In this document: one piece after another, positions 43,930 to 53,674 of the stretch
How positions within the stretch are numbered: the first letter of the stretch is position 1
Layout: the number at the start of each line of letters is the position of its first letter
Assembly: GCF_037076525.1 (NCBI RefSeq)
Contig: NZ_AP029018.1
Location: forward strand, 682,001 to 746,000
Source: Selenomonas sp. TAMA-11512
GTDB taxonomy: Bacteria; Bacillota; Negativicutes; Selenomonadales; Selenomonadaceae
Length of the DNA stretch: 64,000 nucleotides
Direction: 5' to 3'
The notes under the pieces: model-generated
What the model was told of the DNA's origin: nothing
What the model saw: only the letters and a program-made list of their open reading frames with translations
The model's database searches: none
Program-made: the position numbers and the translations under genes

Positions 43930-44916
43930 TTGCGGCAGCGAATTTTATCGCTCCTCAAAGGAGCGAAGGACGACTATCTTTCCGGCGAAGAGATAGCCGG
44001 ACGTCTCGGCATATCGAGGACAGCCGTTTGGAAGCACATCACGGCGCTCAAAGAAGCCGGATTTCAGATTCACAGCCGGTTCAAGAAGGGATACAGCCTG
44101 ACCGGCGCACCGGACATTCTCCTGCTTACGGACATCGAGGAGGCAATGGCGGGCCATACCGTCGGCCGCTCCATCGTTTACTTTGACGATGTGGACTCGA
44201 CGAACAATGTCGCCAAAGAGTTCGCCCGCCGAGGAGGCGAGACGGGGACCGTCGTTCTCGCCGATGGACAGGGAAAGGGACGCGGCAGATTGGAGCGCGT
44301 CTTTTACTGCCCGCCGGGCAAGGGGCTGTGGTTCTCCGTGATCCTTCGGCCCGACTTCCTTCCGAAGGACGCGCCGAAGTGCACGCTCCTTGCTGCTGTC
44401 GCCGTTGTGCAGGCGATGGAGGAGTTCGGCCTGTCCGCGGGCATCAAGTGGCCGAACGACATCCTCGCCGGAGGAAAAAAGCTCGTCGGCATTCTGACGG
44501 AGATGCACGCGGAAATTGACCGCGTCAAGGATATCGTCATCGGCATCGGCATCGATGTGAATTTCCAACCGGAGGACTTCCCGGAGGACGTGCGTGAAAT
44601 AGCGACGTCACTGGCAATCTTAAAAGGAGAGAACGTCGATCGGACATCGTTTTTGATTGCCGTCCTGAAGCGGCTTGACGCCCTTTATGCGGAAGTCATG
44701 CGGAAGGGATTCGGCCCCGTGCTTGAAGCATGGCGGAAGCACTCCGTCACACTCGGGCAGGAGGTGCAGGCTCTCTCGCAGACGGGGGAGGGCTCCTTTA
44801 CCGGTATCGCCAGGGATATTGATGACGACGGCGCGCTCCTCATCGATACGGAAGACGGATGCAGGCGCGTATTGGCGGGCGAGGTCTCCCTCCGCCCCGT
44901 TACCCGCCGCAAGTAA
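43930..44916 (+). CDS. birA: Bifunctional biotin ligase / biotin operon repressor BirA
   Basis: A 328-residue BirA. The N-terminal winged helix (about 1-60; LSGEEIAGRLGISRTAVWKHI) is followed by the ligase domain with GRGRLERVFYCPPGKGLWFS (biotinyl-AMP loop, here GRGRLE), and KWPNDILAGGKKLVGIL, and a C-terminal SH3-like domain. It biotinylates carboxylases and represses biotin genes. The TTG at 43930 has GGAGG 8 bases upstream; the GTG at 43921 overlaps that site and is unlikely. coaX and dusB follow. Confidence 0.94.
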   Translation: MRQRILSLLKGAKDDYLSGEEIAGRLGISRTAVWKHITALKEAGFQIHSRFKKGYSLTGAPDILLLTDIEEAMAGHTVGRSIVYFDDVDSTNNVAKEFARRGGETGTVVLADGQGKGRGRLERVFYCPPGKGLWFSVILRPDFLPKDAPKCTLLAAVAVVQAMEEFGLSAGIKWPNDILAGGKKLVGILTEMHAEIDRVKDIVIGIGIDVNFQPEDFPEDVREIATSLAILKGENVDRTSFLIAVLKRLDALYAEVMRKGFGPVLEAWRKHSVTLGQEVQALSQTGEGSFTGIARDIDDDGALLIDTEDGCRRVLAGEVSLRPVTRRK

Positions 44917-45038
44917 TGCGGGGGAGGGCAGGCAGCCGGGACGCCCGGGCGCGGCAATTCGTGAATCCTGCGGCGAGGATAGCGTGCTTGCAGGAAGTAT
45001 GTTTCAATCCATGAACTATACAATAAAGGAGTAAATCT

Positions 45039-45815
45039 ATGCTGCTCGTGTTTGACATCGGCAACAGCAATATCGTTCTGGGCACCTACGAGGGAAAGAA
45101 GCTCGTCCGTCATTGGCGCATCTCCACCGATCGTCAGAAGACCGGCGATGAGTACGGCATGCTGATGAACGCCCTCTTTTCCTATCATGGCATCAAGATG
45201 AAGGACATCCACGCAATCATCATTTCTTCCGTTGTTCCGCCGCTTACCGTTCCCATGATGAAGATGTGCGAGCGATACTTCAAGCTCAGGCCGCTCATCG
45301 TCGGTCCCGGCGTCAAGACGGGGATTCGCCTCCGGTATGAGAATCCGCGTGAAATCGGCGCCGACCGTATCGTCAATGTAGTCGGCGCGCATGACCAGTA
45401 CGGAGGCCCTCTCATCGTCATCGATATCGGTACGGCGACGACGTTCGATGTGGTCGCGGAGAACGGCGACTTTCTCGGAGGTGTCATCGCTCCGGGGCTT
45501 TCGAGTTCCGCCGATGCCCTTTTCCAGCGGGCGGCAAAGCTTCCCCGCATCGAGCTCGTCACGCCGAAGCGCATCATCAGCCGCAACACCGTCAGCGGTA
45601 TGCAGGCGGGCATCATCTTCGGCTACGTCGGACAGATCGACGCCATTGTCCGGCGAATCAAGCAGGAGATGGATGTGGAGAAGTCCGAGGACATTAAGGT
45701 TGTCGCAACGGGCGGCTACGCGACGATGATCTCGAAAGAGTCGCAGACCATCGATCACATCGACCATTTCCTGACACTCACAGGGTTGCGCGTACTGTAT
45801 GAAAGGAATATTTGA
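45039..45815 (+). CDS. coaX: Type III pantothenate kinase CoaX
   Basis: A 258-residue type III pantothenate kinase of the ASKHA fold, with the N-terminal phosphate motif [11 protein letters not shown], the [12 protein letters not shown] segment, and [12 protein letters not shown]. It performs the first step of coenzyme A synthesis and is insensitive to CoA feedback. The stop overlaps the dusB start by one base. Confidence 0.95.
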   Translation: MLLVFDIGNSNIVLGTYEGKKLVRHWRISTDRQKTGDEYGMLMNALFSYHGIKMKDIHAIIISSVVPPLTVPMMKMCERYFKLRPLIVGPGVKTGIRLRYENPREIGADRIVNVVGAHDQYGGPLIVIDIGTATTFDVVAENGDFLGGVIAPGLSSSADALFQRAAKLPRIELVTPKRIISRNTVSGMQAGIIFGYVGQIDAIVRRIKQEMDVEKSEDIKVVATGGYATMISKESQTIDHIDHFLTLTGLRVLYERNI

Positions 45816-46768
45816 TGAAAATCGGAAATCTCTCCTTTGCTGTGCCGATTTTCCTTGCTCCGATGGCGGGAGTGACCGATCGTGCCTACCGTATTCTCGC
45901 ACATGAGCTGGGATGTTCGCTCGTCTTTTCCGAGATGGTTTCCGCAAGCGGCATCGGCTATCGCAATGAGCACACACTGGCGATGCTCGAAACGGACGCG
46001 GGCGAGCACCCGATTGCCATTCAGCTCTTCGGGCATGATCCCAAGCGCGCGGCACAGGCGGCGGCTTTCGTCGAGGAGCTGGGGGCGGCGGATATCATCG
46101 ATTTCAATATGGGCTGTCCCGCTCCGAAAATTGTGGGCAACGGCGACGGGTGCGCGCTGATGAAGACGCCGGAGCTTGCCGGTGAAATTATGAAAGCGCT
46201 CAAGCGCGCCGTTTCGCTGCCCGTTACCGTCAAGATGCGCCTCGGCTGGGATGACGATTCCGTCAATGTGCTTGATCTGGCAAAGAGGGCGGAAGACGCC
46301 GGCGTGGACGCCATTGCCGTCCACGGCAGGACGCGGCGGCAGTTCTACAGCGGAAATGCCGACTGGAAGAGGATTGCCGAGGTCGTTGAAGCCGTCTCCA
46401 TTCCCGTGATTGCCAACGGCGATGTGCGAACCGTCGACGATTTCGACCGGATATGCAAGGTGACGGGCGCGGCAGGTGTGATGATCGGCCGCGCGGCGCA
46501 GGGCGATCCGTGGGTGTTTCAGCGGATGCGCGCATACTTCGAGCGGGGAGAGCGACTGCCGATGCCGACGCCTGCGCAGAGGAGAGAACTCGTCCTGCGC
46601 CATCTGGATATGCTCATCGCGTACAAAGGGGAGTACATCGGCATACGGGAGATGCGCCGCCATGCGACGTGGTATACGCGGGGGCTGCTGGGTTCCGCCC
46701 GACTTCGGGAGAGATTCAATCGCGCCGAGAGCCGGGAGGATTTTGAATCAATTTTAGCGGATCTGTAA
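45815..46768 (+). CDS. dusB: tRNA-dihydrouridine synthase (DusB-type)
   Basis: A 317-residue FMN-dependent TIM-barrel enzyme with APMAGVTDRAYR, the active-site segment DFNMGCPAPKIVGNGDGCALM (catalytic Cys in GCPAP) and VHGRTRRQFYSG. It reduces uridines in the tRNA D-loop. The ATG overlaps the coaX stop, so the genes are coupled; birA-coaX-dus is a recurrent Firmicutes order. Confidence 0.95.
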   Translation: MKIGNLSFAVPIFLAPMAGVTDRAYRILAHELGCSLVFSEMVSASGIGYRNEHTLAMLETDAGEHPIAIQLFGHDPKRAAQAAAFVEELGAADIIDFNMGCPAPKIVGNGDGCALMKTPELAGEIMKALKRAVSLPVTVKMRLGWDDDSVNVLDLAKRAEDAGVDAIAVHGRTRRQFYSGNADWKRIAEVVEAVSIPVIANGDVRTVDDFDRICKVTGAAGVMIGRAAQGDPWVFQRMRAYFERGERLPMPTPAQRRELVLRHLDMLIAYKGEYIGIREMRRHATWYTRGLLGSARLRERFNRAESREDFESILADL

Positions 46769-46810
46769 TTGCCGCTTAAGATATATAATGAATTGCGAAA
46801 GGAGCAAATT

Positions 46811-48241
46811 ATGCCTACACCGAAAAAAGCAAAAGCAGCGAAGGAAAAAGATACGAGCAAGAAGCCCGCTGTATGGACAACGTATACAGCCGCGCAGAAG
46901 AAAGAGCTTGAAGCGCTTGCCAAGGGCTATCGCGAGTTCATCTCCGACTGCAAAACCGAGCGCGAGAGCGTCCGGGAGATTGTCCGACAGGCGAAAGCCG
47001 CAGGCTATAAAGATCTCGACGACATTATCGGGAGCGGAAAAAAGCTGAAAGCCGGAGATAAAGTCTATCGCATCATCATGAAGAAAGCGGCCGTGCTCTT
47101 CCATATCGGCAAGGCTCCTCTCGCCGACGGCATGGCGATTCTCGGTGCGCATATCGACACCTGCCGCCTCGACGTCAAGCAGAATCCTCTCTACGAGGAC
47201 GGCGGCCTTGCCTATCTCGATACCCACTACTACGGAGGCATCAAGAAGTACCAGTGGGTAACGACGCCGCTTGCCCTGCACGGCGTGGTCGTCAAGCCTT
47301 CGGGCGAAACTCTCGATGTCGTCATCGGCGAAGACGCGGACGATCCCGTATTCTGCGTGACCGATCTCCTCGTACACCTTTCGCAGGACCAGCTGCAGAA
47401 GGCCGCATCCAAGGTCATTGAAGGCGAGAAGCTCGATGTCCTCGTCGGCACGCTGCCCATCGATGCGAAGCAGAAAGACGCCGTCAAGGAAAACATCAAG
47501 AAGCTCATCAAGGATAAATACGGCATAGAAGAGGACGACTTCGTCTCCTCCGAATTGACGCTTGTACCTGCCGGAAGAGCGCGAGACATGGGCTTTGACC
47601 GCAGCATGATCCTGGGCTACGGACAGGACGATCGCATCTGCTCCTACACATCCCTTGTTGCAATGCTCGAACTCGGTAAGACGACGCCGGCGAAGACCGC
47701 CTGCTGCCTTCTCGTTGACAAGGAAGAGATCGGCAGTGTCGGGGCGACGGGGATGCAGTCCCGCTTCTTCGAGAATGCGCTTGCCGACCTCCTCGAGGCA
47801 ATGGGTCAGTATTCCGAGCTCACCGTGCGGCGCTCACTTGCCAATTCCAAGATGCTGTCCTCCGATGTCAGCTCCGGCTTCGATGCGCTCTATGCGGAGG
47901 CGTATGACAAGAAAAACGTCGCCTATCTGGGCGGCGGCATGGTCTTCAATAAGTTTACGGGCTCCCGCGGCAAGTCCGGCTCCAACGACGCCAATGCCGA
48001 ATACCTCGGGGAGCTTCGCCGGATGCTCGAAAAGCACGGTGTGCGCTTCCAGACCGCGGAGCTGGGGAAGGTCGACCTGGGCGGAGGCGGCACTATCGCC
48101 TACATCATGTCCCTCTACGGCATGCAGGTCATCGACAGCGGCGTTCCCGTGCTCTCCATGCACGCCCCGTGGGAAGTCACGAGCAAGGTCGACATCTACG
48201 AGGTCAAGCGAGGCTATCAGGCGTTTTTGAAGGAGGCTTAA
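46811..48241 (+). CDS. M18-family aminopeptidase
   Basis: A 476-residue zinc aminopeptidase of family M18. Metal-site motifs are visible: LGAHIDTCRLDVK, the catalytic DKEEIGSVG, and the late MHAPWE. These enzymes remove N-terminal acidic or hydrophobic residues from peptides in the cytoplasm. The ATG at 46811 has AAAGGAG 6 bases upstream; upstream in-frame sequence overlaps dusB. The first ~25 residues are Lys/Ala-rich and not conserved. Confidence 0.92.
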   Translation: MPTPKKAKAAKEKDTSKKPAVWTTYTAAQKKELEALAKGYREFISDCKTERESVREIVRQAKAAGYKDLDDIIGSGKKLKAGDKVYRIIMKKAAVLFHIGKAPLADGMAILGAHIDTCRLDVKQNPLYEDGGLAYLDTHYYGGIKKYQWVTTPLALHGVVVKPSGETLDVVIGEDADDPVFCVTDLLVHLSQDQLQKAASKVIEGEKLDVLVGTLPIDAKQKDAVKENIKKLIKDKYGIEEDDFVSSELTLVPAGRARDMGFDRSMILGYGQDDRICSYTSLVAMLELGKTTPAKTACCLLVDKEEIGSVGATGMQSRFFENALADLLEAMGQYSELTVRRSLANSKMLSSDVSSGFDALYAEAYDKKNVAYLGGGMVFNKFTGSRGKSGSNDANAEYLGELRRMLEKHGVRFQTAELGKVDLGGGGTIAYIMSLYGMQVIDSGVPVLSMHAPWEVTSKVDIYEVKRGYQAFLKEA

Positions 48242-48247
48242 TCCGGT

Positions 48248-49441
48248 ATGATGCCTTGGCGCATCGCAGAAGAGACACTGATTCGCAAGGTGATACCGCG
48301 GCACGAGGAGGTCCATCTGCCGGAGGTTCGCTTCGCGTACGGCAACCTTTCCGGGTACGTGGGGATTATCGTCAATCTCTGCCTCTGCATCATCAAACTC
48401 GTCATGGGGCTTCTCTCGGGAGCCGTCTCCGTCGTCGCCGACGCTATACACAATCTTGCCGATGCCGCGGCCTCTCTCACTACACTTTGGGGATTTCACC
48501 TGTCGATAAAGCCCGCAGACGAGGAGCACCCCTTCGGGCACGGGCGCGTTGAATACATTGCCGGGCTCGTTATCGCAGGGTCCATCCTGCTCATCGGAGC
48601 GAAGCTCCTGGAGACTTCGATTGATAAGATCATGCAACCGGACGAGCTGTCTGCCGATGGCGCCATGCTCTTTATCCTTATGGCGACCGTTGTGATGCAG
48701 CTTTGGCTCGGCAGCTTCAATATGCGTCTCGGTGAGCGCATCGACTCCGCCGCCATCAAGGCGGCGGCAGCGGACAGCCTGAGTGATTGCATGGCGACCG
48801 TTTTCGTTATTGTGAGTCTGGGGCTTCACTTTCTGTTCGATATCAATGTTGACGGCTATGCAGGAATCATCGTCGCCGCCTTCATCCTCCACAGCGGATG
48901 GAATGCTGCACGAGATACGATTCAGCCTCTTTTGGGAAAGCCTCCGTCCGAGACGCTTGTCCGGGAAATCGAAGAGACAGTGCTGGCAGATCCGGTAATC
49001 CGGGATATGCACGACCTCATCATACACGACTATGGTCCGGGGCGTATATACGCCTCCCTTCACGCGGAGGTGCCGGCGAGCATGGACATGATGGCGGCGC
49101 ATGCTGTAATCGACGCCATCGAGGAAAAACTTCGCCAGAAGTTTCGGATCATAGTTACCGTCCACACCGATCCCGTTGTCATCGACGATCCCGAGACGAA
49201 TCGCCTCAGAGAAGAGGTCGAGCGTATCGTGCGGGAGGAGCAGATTGGAGATTCCATTCATGACTTCCGCGTGACAAGTCGGAGAGACGGCGGAAAAAAG
49301 CTCATCTTTGACATTAACGTTCCCCCGACGAATAAGATGCGGGACGAGGATATACGATACTTTGTGAAGCACAGTATCAAAAAGCTCAACGAGAATTATG
49401 AAGTCGCCGTGCACATTGATCGCTTTTATGCAAGCAGCTGA
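48248..49441 (+). CDS. Cation diffusion facilitator (CDF) transporter
   Basis: A 397-residue CDF protein with about six membrane helices (about 35-215) and a long C-terminal cytoplasmic domain (about 220-397). The metal-site helices carry DAIHNLADAAAS and ADSLSDCMAT, and HPFGHGRVEYIAGL is the family loop. The C-terminal half (residues ~220-397) is longer than the usual ~90-residue domain and may hold a second regulatory module. It exports Zn, Mn or Fe by proton exchange; the ion cannot be told from sequence. Confidence 0.92.
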   Translation: MMPWRIAEETLIRKVIPRHEEVHLPEVRFAYGNLSGYVGIIVNLCLCIIKLVMGLLSGAVSVVADAIHNLADAAASLTTLWGFHLSIKPADEEHPFGHGRVEYIAGLVIAGSILLIGAKLLETSIDKIMQPDELSADGAMLFILMATVVMQLWLGSFNMRLGERIDSAAIKAAAADSLSDCMATVFVIVSLGLHFLFDINVDGYAGIIVAAFILHSGWNAARDTIQPLLGKPPSETLVREIEETVLADPVIRDMHDLIIHDYGPGRIYASLHAEVPASMDMMAAHAVIDAIEEKLRQKFRIIVTVHTDPVVIDDPETNRLREEVERIVREEQIGDSIHDFRVTSRRDGGKKLIFDINVPPTNKMRDEDIRYFVKHSIKKLNENYEVAVHIDRFYASS

Positions 49442-49635
49442 CGGCGTCTTTGCCGCAAGAGGAACCGAAGGCGGAGATCAGGGGCGGGAATGCGGTCGGC
49501 AGCGCTTGAAGAGGAGCGAAGGAAAAGACCGCGTTTGTGAGAATTTATTTGGAGCGGAATCAAAAAACACTTGCAAAAATTTTTAAAAAAGGTTAATCTT
49601 TCTTTATGTGCTAAAAAGAGGAGGCTATAATCAAA

Positions 49636-50274
49636 ATGTTAAATCTTATGAAGAAATGCTTTGCAGGACTTGCCTTTGCGCTTGCTGCTGTCGCCGTAAT
49701 TCCACAGGCACAGGCTTATTCCGAGCTTGATTACCTGGAGGGCAACTGGTACGATTCCGACGGCGAGCTCTTCGCGATCGTGCATAACGGCGTGCTCAAC
49801 ACGTATTCGATGGATCTCATCACGATTGCCGGCAACCCGGCGGACTTCGCGGCCGCTGTGCAGGTGCGCGAGCCGTACGGCTATCGCAATATTCCGCTCG
49901 AGTTCTCCGCTGTCCGTGCGGATGAGCGCGCGCAGAACAACCCGTTCTTCCGTCCGACCGTCCGCATGAACGGCATTCCTGTTCATAAGGAGTGGTTCAC
50001 CGTTCCGGCGGGTGTCTACAGCTGCCTGGAGGGCGACTGGAAGGATGCCGGCGGCAAAGTCGTCGCGCAGTTCCGCGGCAATCACTTCAACTCCTATCCC
50101 ATTACGTTCCTTTCCTTTTATGGCGTGGCGAATCACTTCGATGCCGCGTTCAAGCTCGATGAGAACGGCATGGAGAAGTTCTTCCGCATCAATCTCTCCC
50201 AGGTTGACGGCAGATACATTCTCTCCATTCATCGCATGAACGATCCTTGGGGATTTGACGCGCTCACGCGGTGA
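49636..50274 (+). CDS. Small exported protein with two related domains, unknown function
   Basis: A 212-residue protein with a signal peptide (about 1-27, ending AQAQA). The mature part holds two related halves: LEGNWYDSDGELFAIVHNG...DFAAAVQV and LEGDWKDAGGKVVAQFRGN...HFDAAFKL, each about 85 residues with a conserved LEG-x-W start. No known family recognised; the shape suggests a small beta-rich periplasmic or surface protein. GAGGAGG lies 11 bases before the ATG. It is monocistronic, with a strong terminator. Confidence 0.8.
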   Translation: MLNLMKKCFAGLAFALAAVAVIPQAQAYSELDYLEGNWYDSDGELFAIVHNGVLNTYSMDLITIAGNPADFAAAVQVREPYGYRNIPLEFSAVRADERAQNNPFFRPTVRMNGIPVHKEWFTVPAGVYSCLEGDWKDAGGKVVAQFRGNHFNSYPITFLSFYGVANHFDAAFKLDENGMEKFFRINLSQVDGRYILSIHRMNDPWGFDALTR

Positions 50275-50301
50275 TATTGAGCAATACAGGAATAAACGAC
50301 A

Positions 50302-50334
50302 AAAAGACGGCTGCTCGGTCAGCCGTCTTTTTTG
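50302..50334 (+). terminator. Rho-independent terminator after the exported protein
   Basis: 9-bp GC-rich stem (50305-50313 and 50320-50328), 6-nt loop, six T residues. Confidence 0.9.
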
Positions 50335-50343
50335 TCGCTTTGC

Positions 50344-50383
50344 CTGAAAAAAACAGGCACCGTCCGCATAGGACAGTGCCTGT
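50344..50383 (-). terminator. Rho-independent terminator of tRNA-Pro (- strand)
   Basis: On the - strand a 13-bp stem with one mismatch (50371-50383 with 50353-50365) and a 5-nt loop leads into seven T residues, 15 bp after the tRNA CCA end. Confidence 0.88.
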
Positions 50384-50397
50384 CTCATATACAATTA

Positions 50398-50474
50398 TGG
50401 TCGGGATGACAGGATTCGAACCTGCGGCCTCATCGTCCCGAACGATGCGCGCTACCAAACTGTGCCACATCCCG
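50398..50474 (-). tRNA. tRNA-Pro (anticodon CGG)
   Basis: Complete 77-nt cloverleaf on the - strand: acceptor CGGGATG pairing with CATCCCG, anticodon stem CATCG/CGATG around loop TTCGGGA (anticodon CGG), T-arm with GGTTCGAATCC, and an encoded CCA end. It has its own promoter and terminator. Confidence 0.97.
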
Positions 50475-50486
50475 ACAACATTTGAT

Positions 50487-50515
50487 ATTATACTACGAGT
50501 TTCGGAGTTTGGCAA
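50487..50515 (-). promoter_or_regulatory. Promoter of tRNA-Pro (- strand)
   Basis: On the - strand TTGCCA (50510-50515) and TATAAT (50487-50492) are 17 bp apart, 12 bp upstream of the tRNA. The stretch 50516-50650 between this and uppS shows nothing else I can support. Confidence 0.82.
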
Positions 50516-50744
50516 GAGAAAAAACCCGCTTATTTCCATTTTCGCCCGAATTTGCCAGCGATCATCTCGAAATACCCGCCGCATCCGGATTTATCGAAAA
50601 ACACGGGAAAGATCCGGACAGATGCGTCCCGCAAGAATTTTATCATTCCATCATTTCCCTTTTCCCGCGTTTCTGCTATAATAGTAGCGATTATGTAAGA
50701 AAGGCGGCGGACATCGTGCTTTTCCGGAGGAGGGCGAGGAATCA

Positions 50745-51521
50745 ATGGCAATCTTAAAACGACTTTTCAGCAAGCGGGATACCTCTGCCTCAATCCGTAC
50801 AGACGCGATTCCGAGCGCGCTGCCTCGCCACGTCGCCATCATCATGGACGGCAACGGCCGCTGGGCGAAGGGACAGGGACTCCTCCGGACGGCGGGTCAC
50901 GCGCAGGGCGTTGAGGTTCTGCACGACATCGTGCAGACGGCAAGCGACATCGGTCTCGAGGTGCTGACGGTCTACGCGTTTTCCACGGAGAACTGGAAGC
51001 GTCCTGCCGTGGAGGTGGATTTTCTGATGCAGCTCTTTTCGACGTATCTTGATAAGGAACTGCAGGGAATGCATGAGAACAATGTCCGAATCCGCTTCAT
51101 CGGCCGCATGGATGAGCTCTCGCCGCTCCTGCAGGAAAAGACGGCGAACGCGGAAGCGCTCATGCGTGAGAATACGGGTCTGCGGTTCAATATTGCCGTG
51201 AACTACGGCAGTCAGGACGAGCTGCTGCGCACGGTGCGGAAGCTCGCCGCGGAAGTAAAGGCGGGAGCGATCTTGCCCGAGGATATCACGGCGGAGACGA
51301 TGGAAGAGCATCTCGATACCGCCGGACTGCCGCCCGTGGATCTCGTCATTCGCACGAGCGGTGATCAGCGCATGAGCAACTTCCTCCTGTGGCAGGCGGC
51401 GTACGCGGAGTTTTACTTTACGGAGAAAAACTGGCCGGATTTCACTCCTGAAGATTTTGTGGAAGCCCTGCAGGTCTTTGCCGGACGCGACAGACGCTTC
51501 GGAGGCCTGCCGCGTTCGTAA
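50745..51521 (+). CDS. uppS: Isoprenyl (undecaprenyl) diphosphate synthase UppS
   Basis: A 258-residue cis-prenyltransferase with the catalytic MDGNGRWAK motif, FSTENWKRP and RTSGDQRMSNFLLWQ. It builds C55 undecaprenyl diphosphate, the lipid carrier for peptidoglycan and O-antigen. A TATAAT at 50677-50682 with a poor -35 may serve as promoter. It heads the cluster uppS-cdsA-dxr-rseP-ispG-proS, standard in Firmicutes. Confidence 0.96.
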   Translation: MAILKRLFSKRDTSASIRTDAIPSALPRHVAIIMDGNGRWAKGQGLLRTAGHAQGVEVLHDIVQTASDIGLEVLTVYAFSTENWKRPAVEVDFLMQLFSTYLDKELQGMHENNVRIRFIGRMDELSPLLQEKTANAEALMRENTGLRFNIAVNYGSQDELLRTVRKLAAEVKAGAILPEDITAETMEEHLDTAGLPPVDLVIRTSGDQRMSNFLLWQAAYAEFYFTEKNWPDFTPEDFVEALQVFAGRDRRFGGLPRS

Positions 51522-51549
51522 GCGATGAGATACCCATAAAGGAGCATAT

Positions 51550-52368
51550 ATGCTGACCAGAATCATATCCGGTGTCGTCGGTATCACGCTGGCGACCGCC
51601 ATCATCCAATACGGCGGAGTCCCTTATGCCGTCGCCGTATTCCTGCTTGCCCTTATCGGTTGGCGCGAATACACAGCCGCGTTTCACCATAAGGGCCTGA
51701 AGCTCCTGTCCGCGGCGGGCTATATCTCGATCATCATCCTCCTGCTCGGGGGATTGAGCGGCGACCTGTCACATCTCGGGATCCACCTGACGGTGGTCAC
51801 CTTCATCCTGCTCCTTGCGCTCGTGTACCTGCACGGGAAAATCTCGGCCGAGGGCGTCGCTTTCTCGGTGATGGGCGTGTTCTATATCGGCTGGGGCTTC
51901 CTCCACCTCCTGCTCCTCAGAAACTTCGCTCCGGATACGTCGGTGCAGACGTTTGCGGGGGAGATGACGCTCGGCTGCGCGTTCCTTTGGATCATGTTCC
52001 TCGGCACGTGGTCGAGTGATACGTTTGCCTACTTTACGGGATATTTTTTCGGCAGGCATAAGATGTCGCCGGAGATCAGTCCGAAGAAGACAATCGAGGG
52101 GTTCATCGGCGGGCTTGTCGGCACGACGGCTGTCGTGACGGCTCTCGGCGTCCACCTCGGCATGGCGGCATGGCTCATGGCGGGGCTCGGCGCGGCGGTC
52201 TGCATTCTCGCGACGCTCGGCGATCTCGTGGAGTCCGTCATCAAGCGGTATACGGGCATCAAGGACAGCGGCAATATCATCCCCGGGCACGGCGGCATCC
52301 TCGATCGGTTTGACAGCGTGATTTTTACAGCTCCATTAGTGTATTGGTTTTTGATATTGGTGAGGTAA
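51550..52368 (+). CDS. cdsA: Phosphatidate cytidylyltransferase CdsA
   Basis: A 272-residue polytopic membrane enzyme with about eight helices. The family signature SPKKTIEGFIGG and the late GDLVESVIKRYTGIKDSGNIIPGHGGILDRFDS are clear. It makes CDP-diacylglycerol, the branch point for phospholipids. ATG start after AAAGGAG. Confidence 0.96.
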   Translation: MLTRIISGVVGITLATAIIQYGGVPYAVAVFLLALIGWREYTAAFHHKGLKLLSAAGYISIIILLLGGLSGDLSHLGIHLTVVTFILLLALVYLHGKISAEGVAFSVMGVFYIGWGFLHLLLLRNFAPDTSVQTFAGEMTLGCAFLWIMFLGTWSSDTFAYFTGYFFGRHKMSPEISPKKTIEGFIGGLVGTTAVVTALGVHLGMAAWLMAGLGAAVCILATLGDLVESVIKRYTGIKDSGNIIPGHGGILDRFDSVIFTAPLVYWFLILVR

Positions 52369-52384
52369 AAGAGGAGAACATGGA

Positions 52385-53536
52385 TTGAAAAACATAGTTA
52401 TTCTCGGATCGACGGGATCGATCGGCCGTCAGACCGTCGACGTCGTCCTGCGGCATCCGGAGCTCTTCAGAGTATCCGTCATTGCCGCGCATCGAAGTGA
52501 TGAACTCGTCGAAGAGCAGATCGAAAAGCTCCGGCCCGAGGTGGCTGTCCTTGTCGATGAAGAGGCGGCGGCGCGCCTCAAGTCCCGCTATGCGGGCGGG
52601 ACGAAGATCCTCGCCGGACGGCAGGCGTTCATCGAGGCGGCGTCATATCCGGCGGCGGAAATCGTCGTCACGAGCATGATGGGCGCGGCGGGTCTCGAGC
52701 CCACCATGGCGGCCATCGCCGCGGGCAAGGACATCGCGCTTGCCAATAAGGAGACGCTCGTCGTCGCCGGTGAGGTTGTCAAGAAAGCGGCGGCGGAGAA
52801 AGGCGTCTCCATCCTGCCTGTCGACAGCGAACACTGCGCGCTCTTTCAGTGTCTGCAGGGAGAGGCGCGCAACAAGGTGTCCCGCCTTCTTCTGACGGCC
52901 TCGGGCGGACCCTTCCGCGGGAAGAAGGCGGCGGAGCTCGCGGGCGTCACAAAGGCGCAGTGCCTCGCGCATCCTACGTGGGCGATGGGGCGGAAGATCA
53001 CGATCGACTCGGCGTCCCTCGTCAATAAGGGGCTTGAAGTCATCGAGGCGCATTGGCTTTACGATATGCCGTATGAGAAGATCGATGTCGTCGTCCATCC
53101 GCAGAGCATCGTGCACTCGATGGTCGAGTATGTCGACGGGGCGGTCATGGCGCAGCTCGGCACGACGGATATGCGGCTCATGATCCAATACGCGCTGACG
53201 TATCCGAAGCGCATGGAGACGGGACTGCCGAAGCTTGACTTCAAGTCGCTCAAGTCGCTCACGTTTGAGGAGCCGGACATGGAGACATTCCGGGGACTCT
53301 CGCTTGCCTATCAGGCAGGCAGGGAGGGAGGTCTTGCGCCTTGCGTTTTCAACGCGGCGAATGAGATCGCGGTCGAGGCGTTTCTCGCCGACCGCATCAA
53401 GTTTCTCGACATCTATGCGGTCATCGAGGACGCGCTCGAAAAGAGGGAGAACAAGCAGCATCCTTCGATGGAAGAGCTCCTTGCGGAGGATGCTGCCGTA
53501 CGTGTGCTGGCTAAGGAGTACATCGATAAGATGTGA
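52385..53536 (+). CDS. dxr: 1-deoxy-D-xylulose-5-phosphate reductoisomerase
   Basis: A 383-residue Dxr of the MEP isoprenoid pathway. NADPH motif GSTGSIGRQT at the N-terminus, the metal/substrate segment PVDSEHCALFQC and HPTWAMGRKITIDSASLVNKG are present. TTG start, with GAGGAG about 8 bases upstream. ispG of the same pathway lies two genes downstream. Confidence 0.97.
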   Translation: MKNIVILGSTGSIGRQTVDVVLRHPELFRVSVIAAHRSDELVEEQIEKLRPEVAVLVDEEAAARLKSRYAGGTKILAGRQAFIEAASYPAAEIVVTSMMGAAGLEPTMAAIAAGKDIALANKETLVVAGEVVKKAAAEKGVSILPVDSEHCALFQCLQGEARNKVSRLLLTASGGPFRGKKAAELAGVTKAQCLAHPTWAMGRKITIDSASLVNKGLEVIEAHWLYDMPYEKIDVVVHPQSIVHSMVEYVDGAVMAQLGTTDMRLMIQYALTYPKRMETGLPKLDFKSLKSLTFEEPDMETFRGLSLAYQAGREGGLAPCVFNAANEIAVEAFLADRIKFLDIYAVIEDALEKRENKQHPSMEELLAEDAAVRVLAKEYIDKM

Positions 53537-53674
53537 TGGCGGCGCTGCCGTCGGCTCCGCAGGCGAAGACGTGCATGTCCGGATGCGAACACAAGCCGCC
53601 TGTGGAGCGGTAATCCGCTCTGCCGGCAGGGGATACTGTCGGGAGGATAGAAATACGGGAGGTAATCGCAACAT

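Noticed and set aside
43730-43996. 88-codon open frame between ftsH and birA
   Set aside because: It runs through the 19-bp hairpin and into birA in another frame, has no ribosome site and no recognisable protein features.
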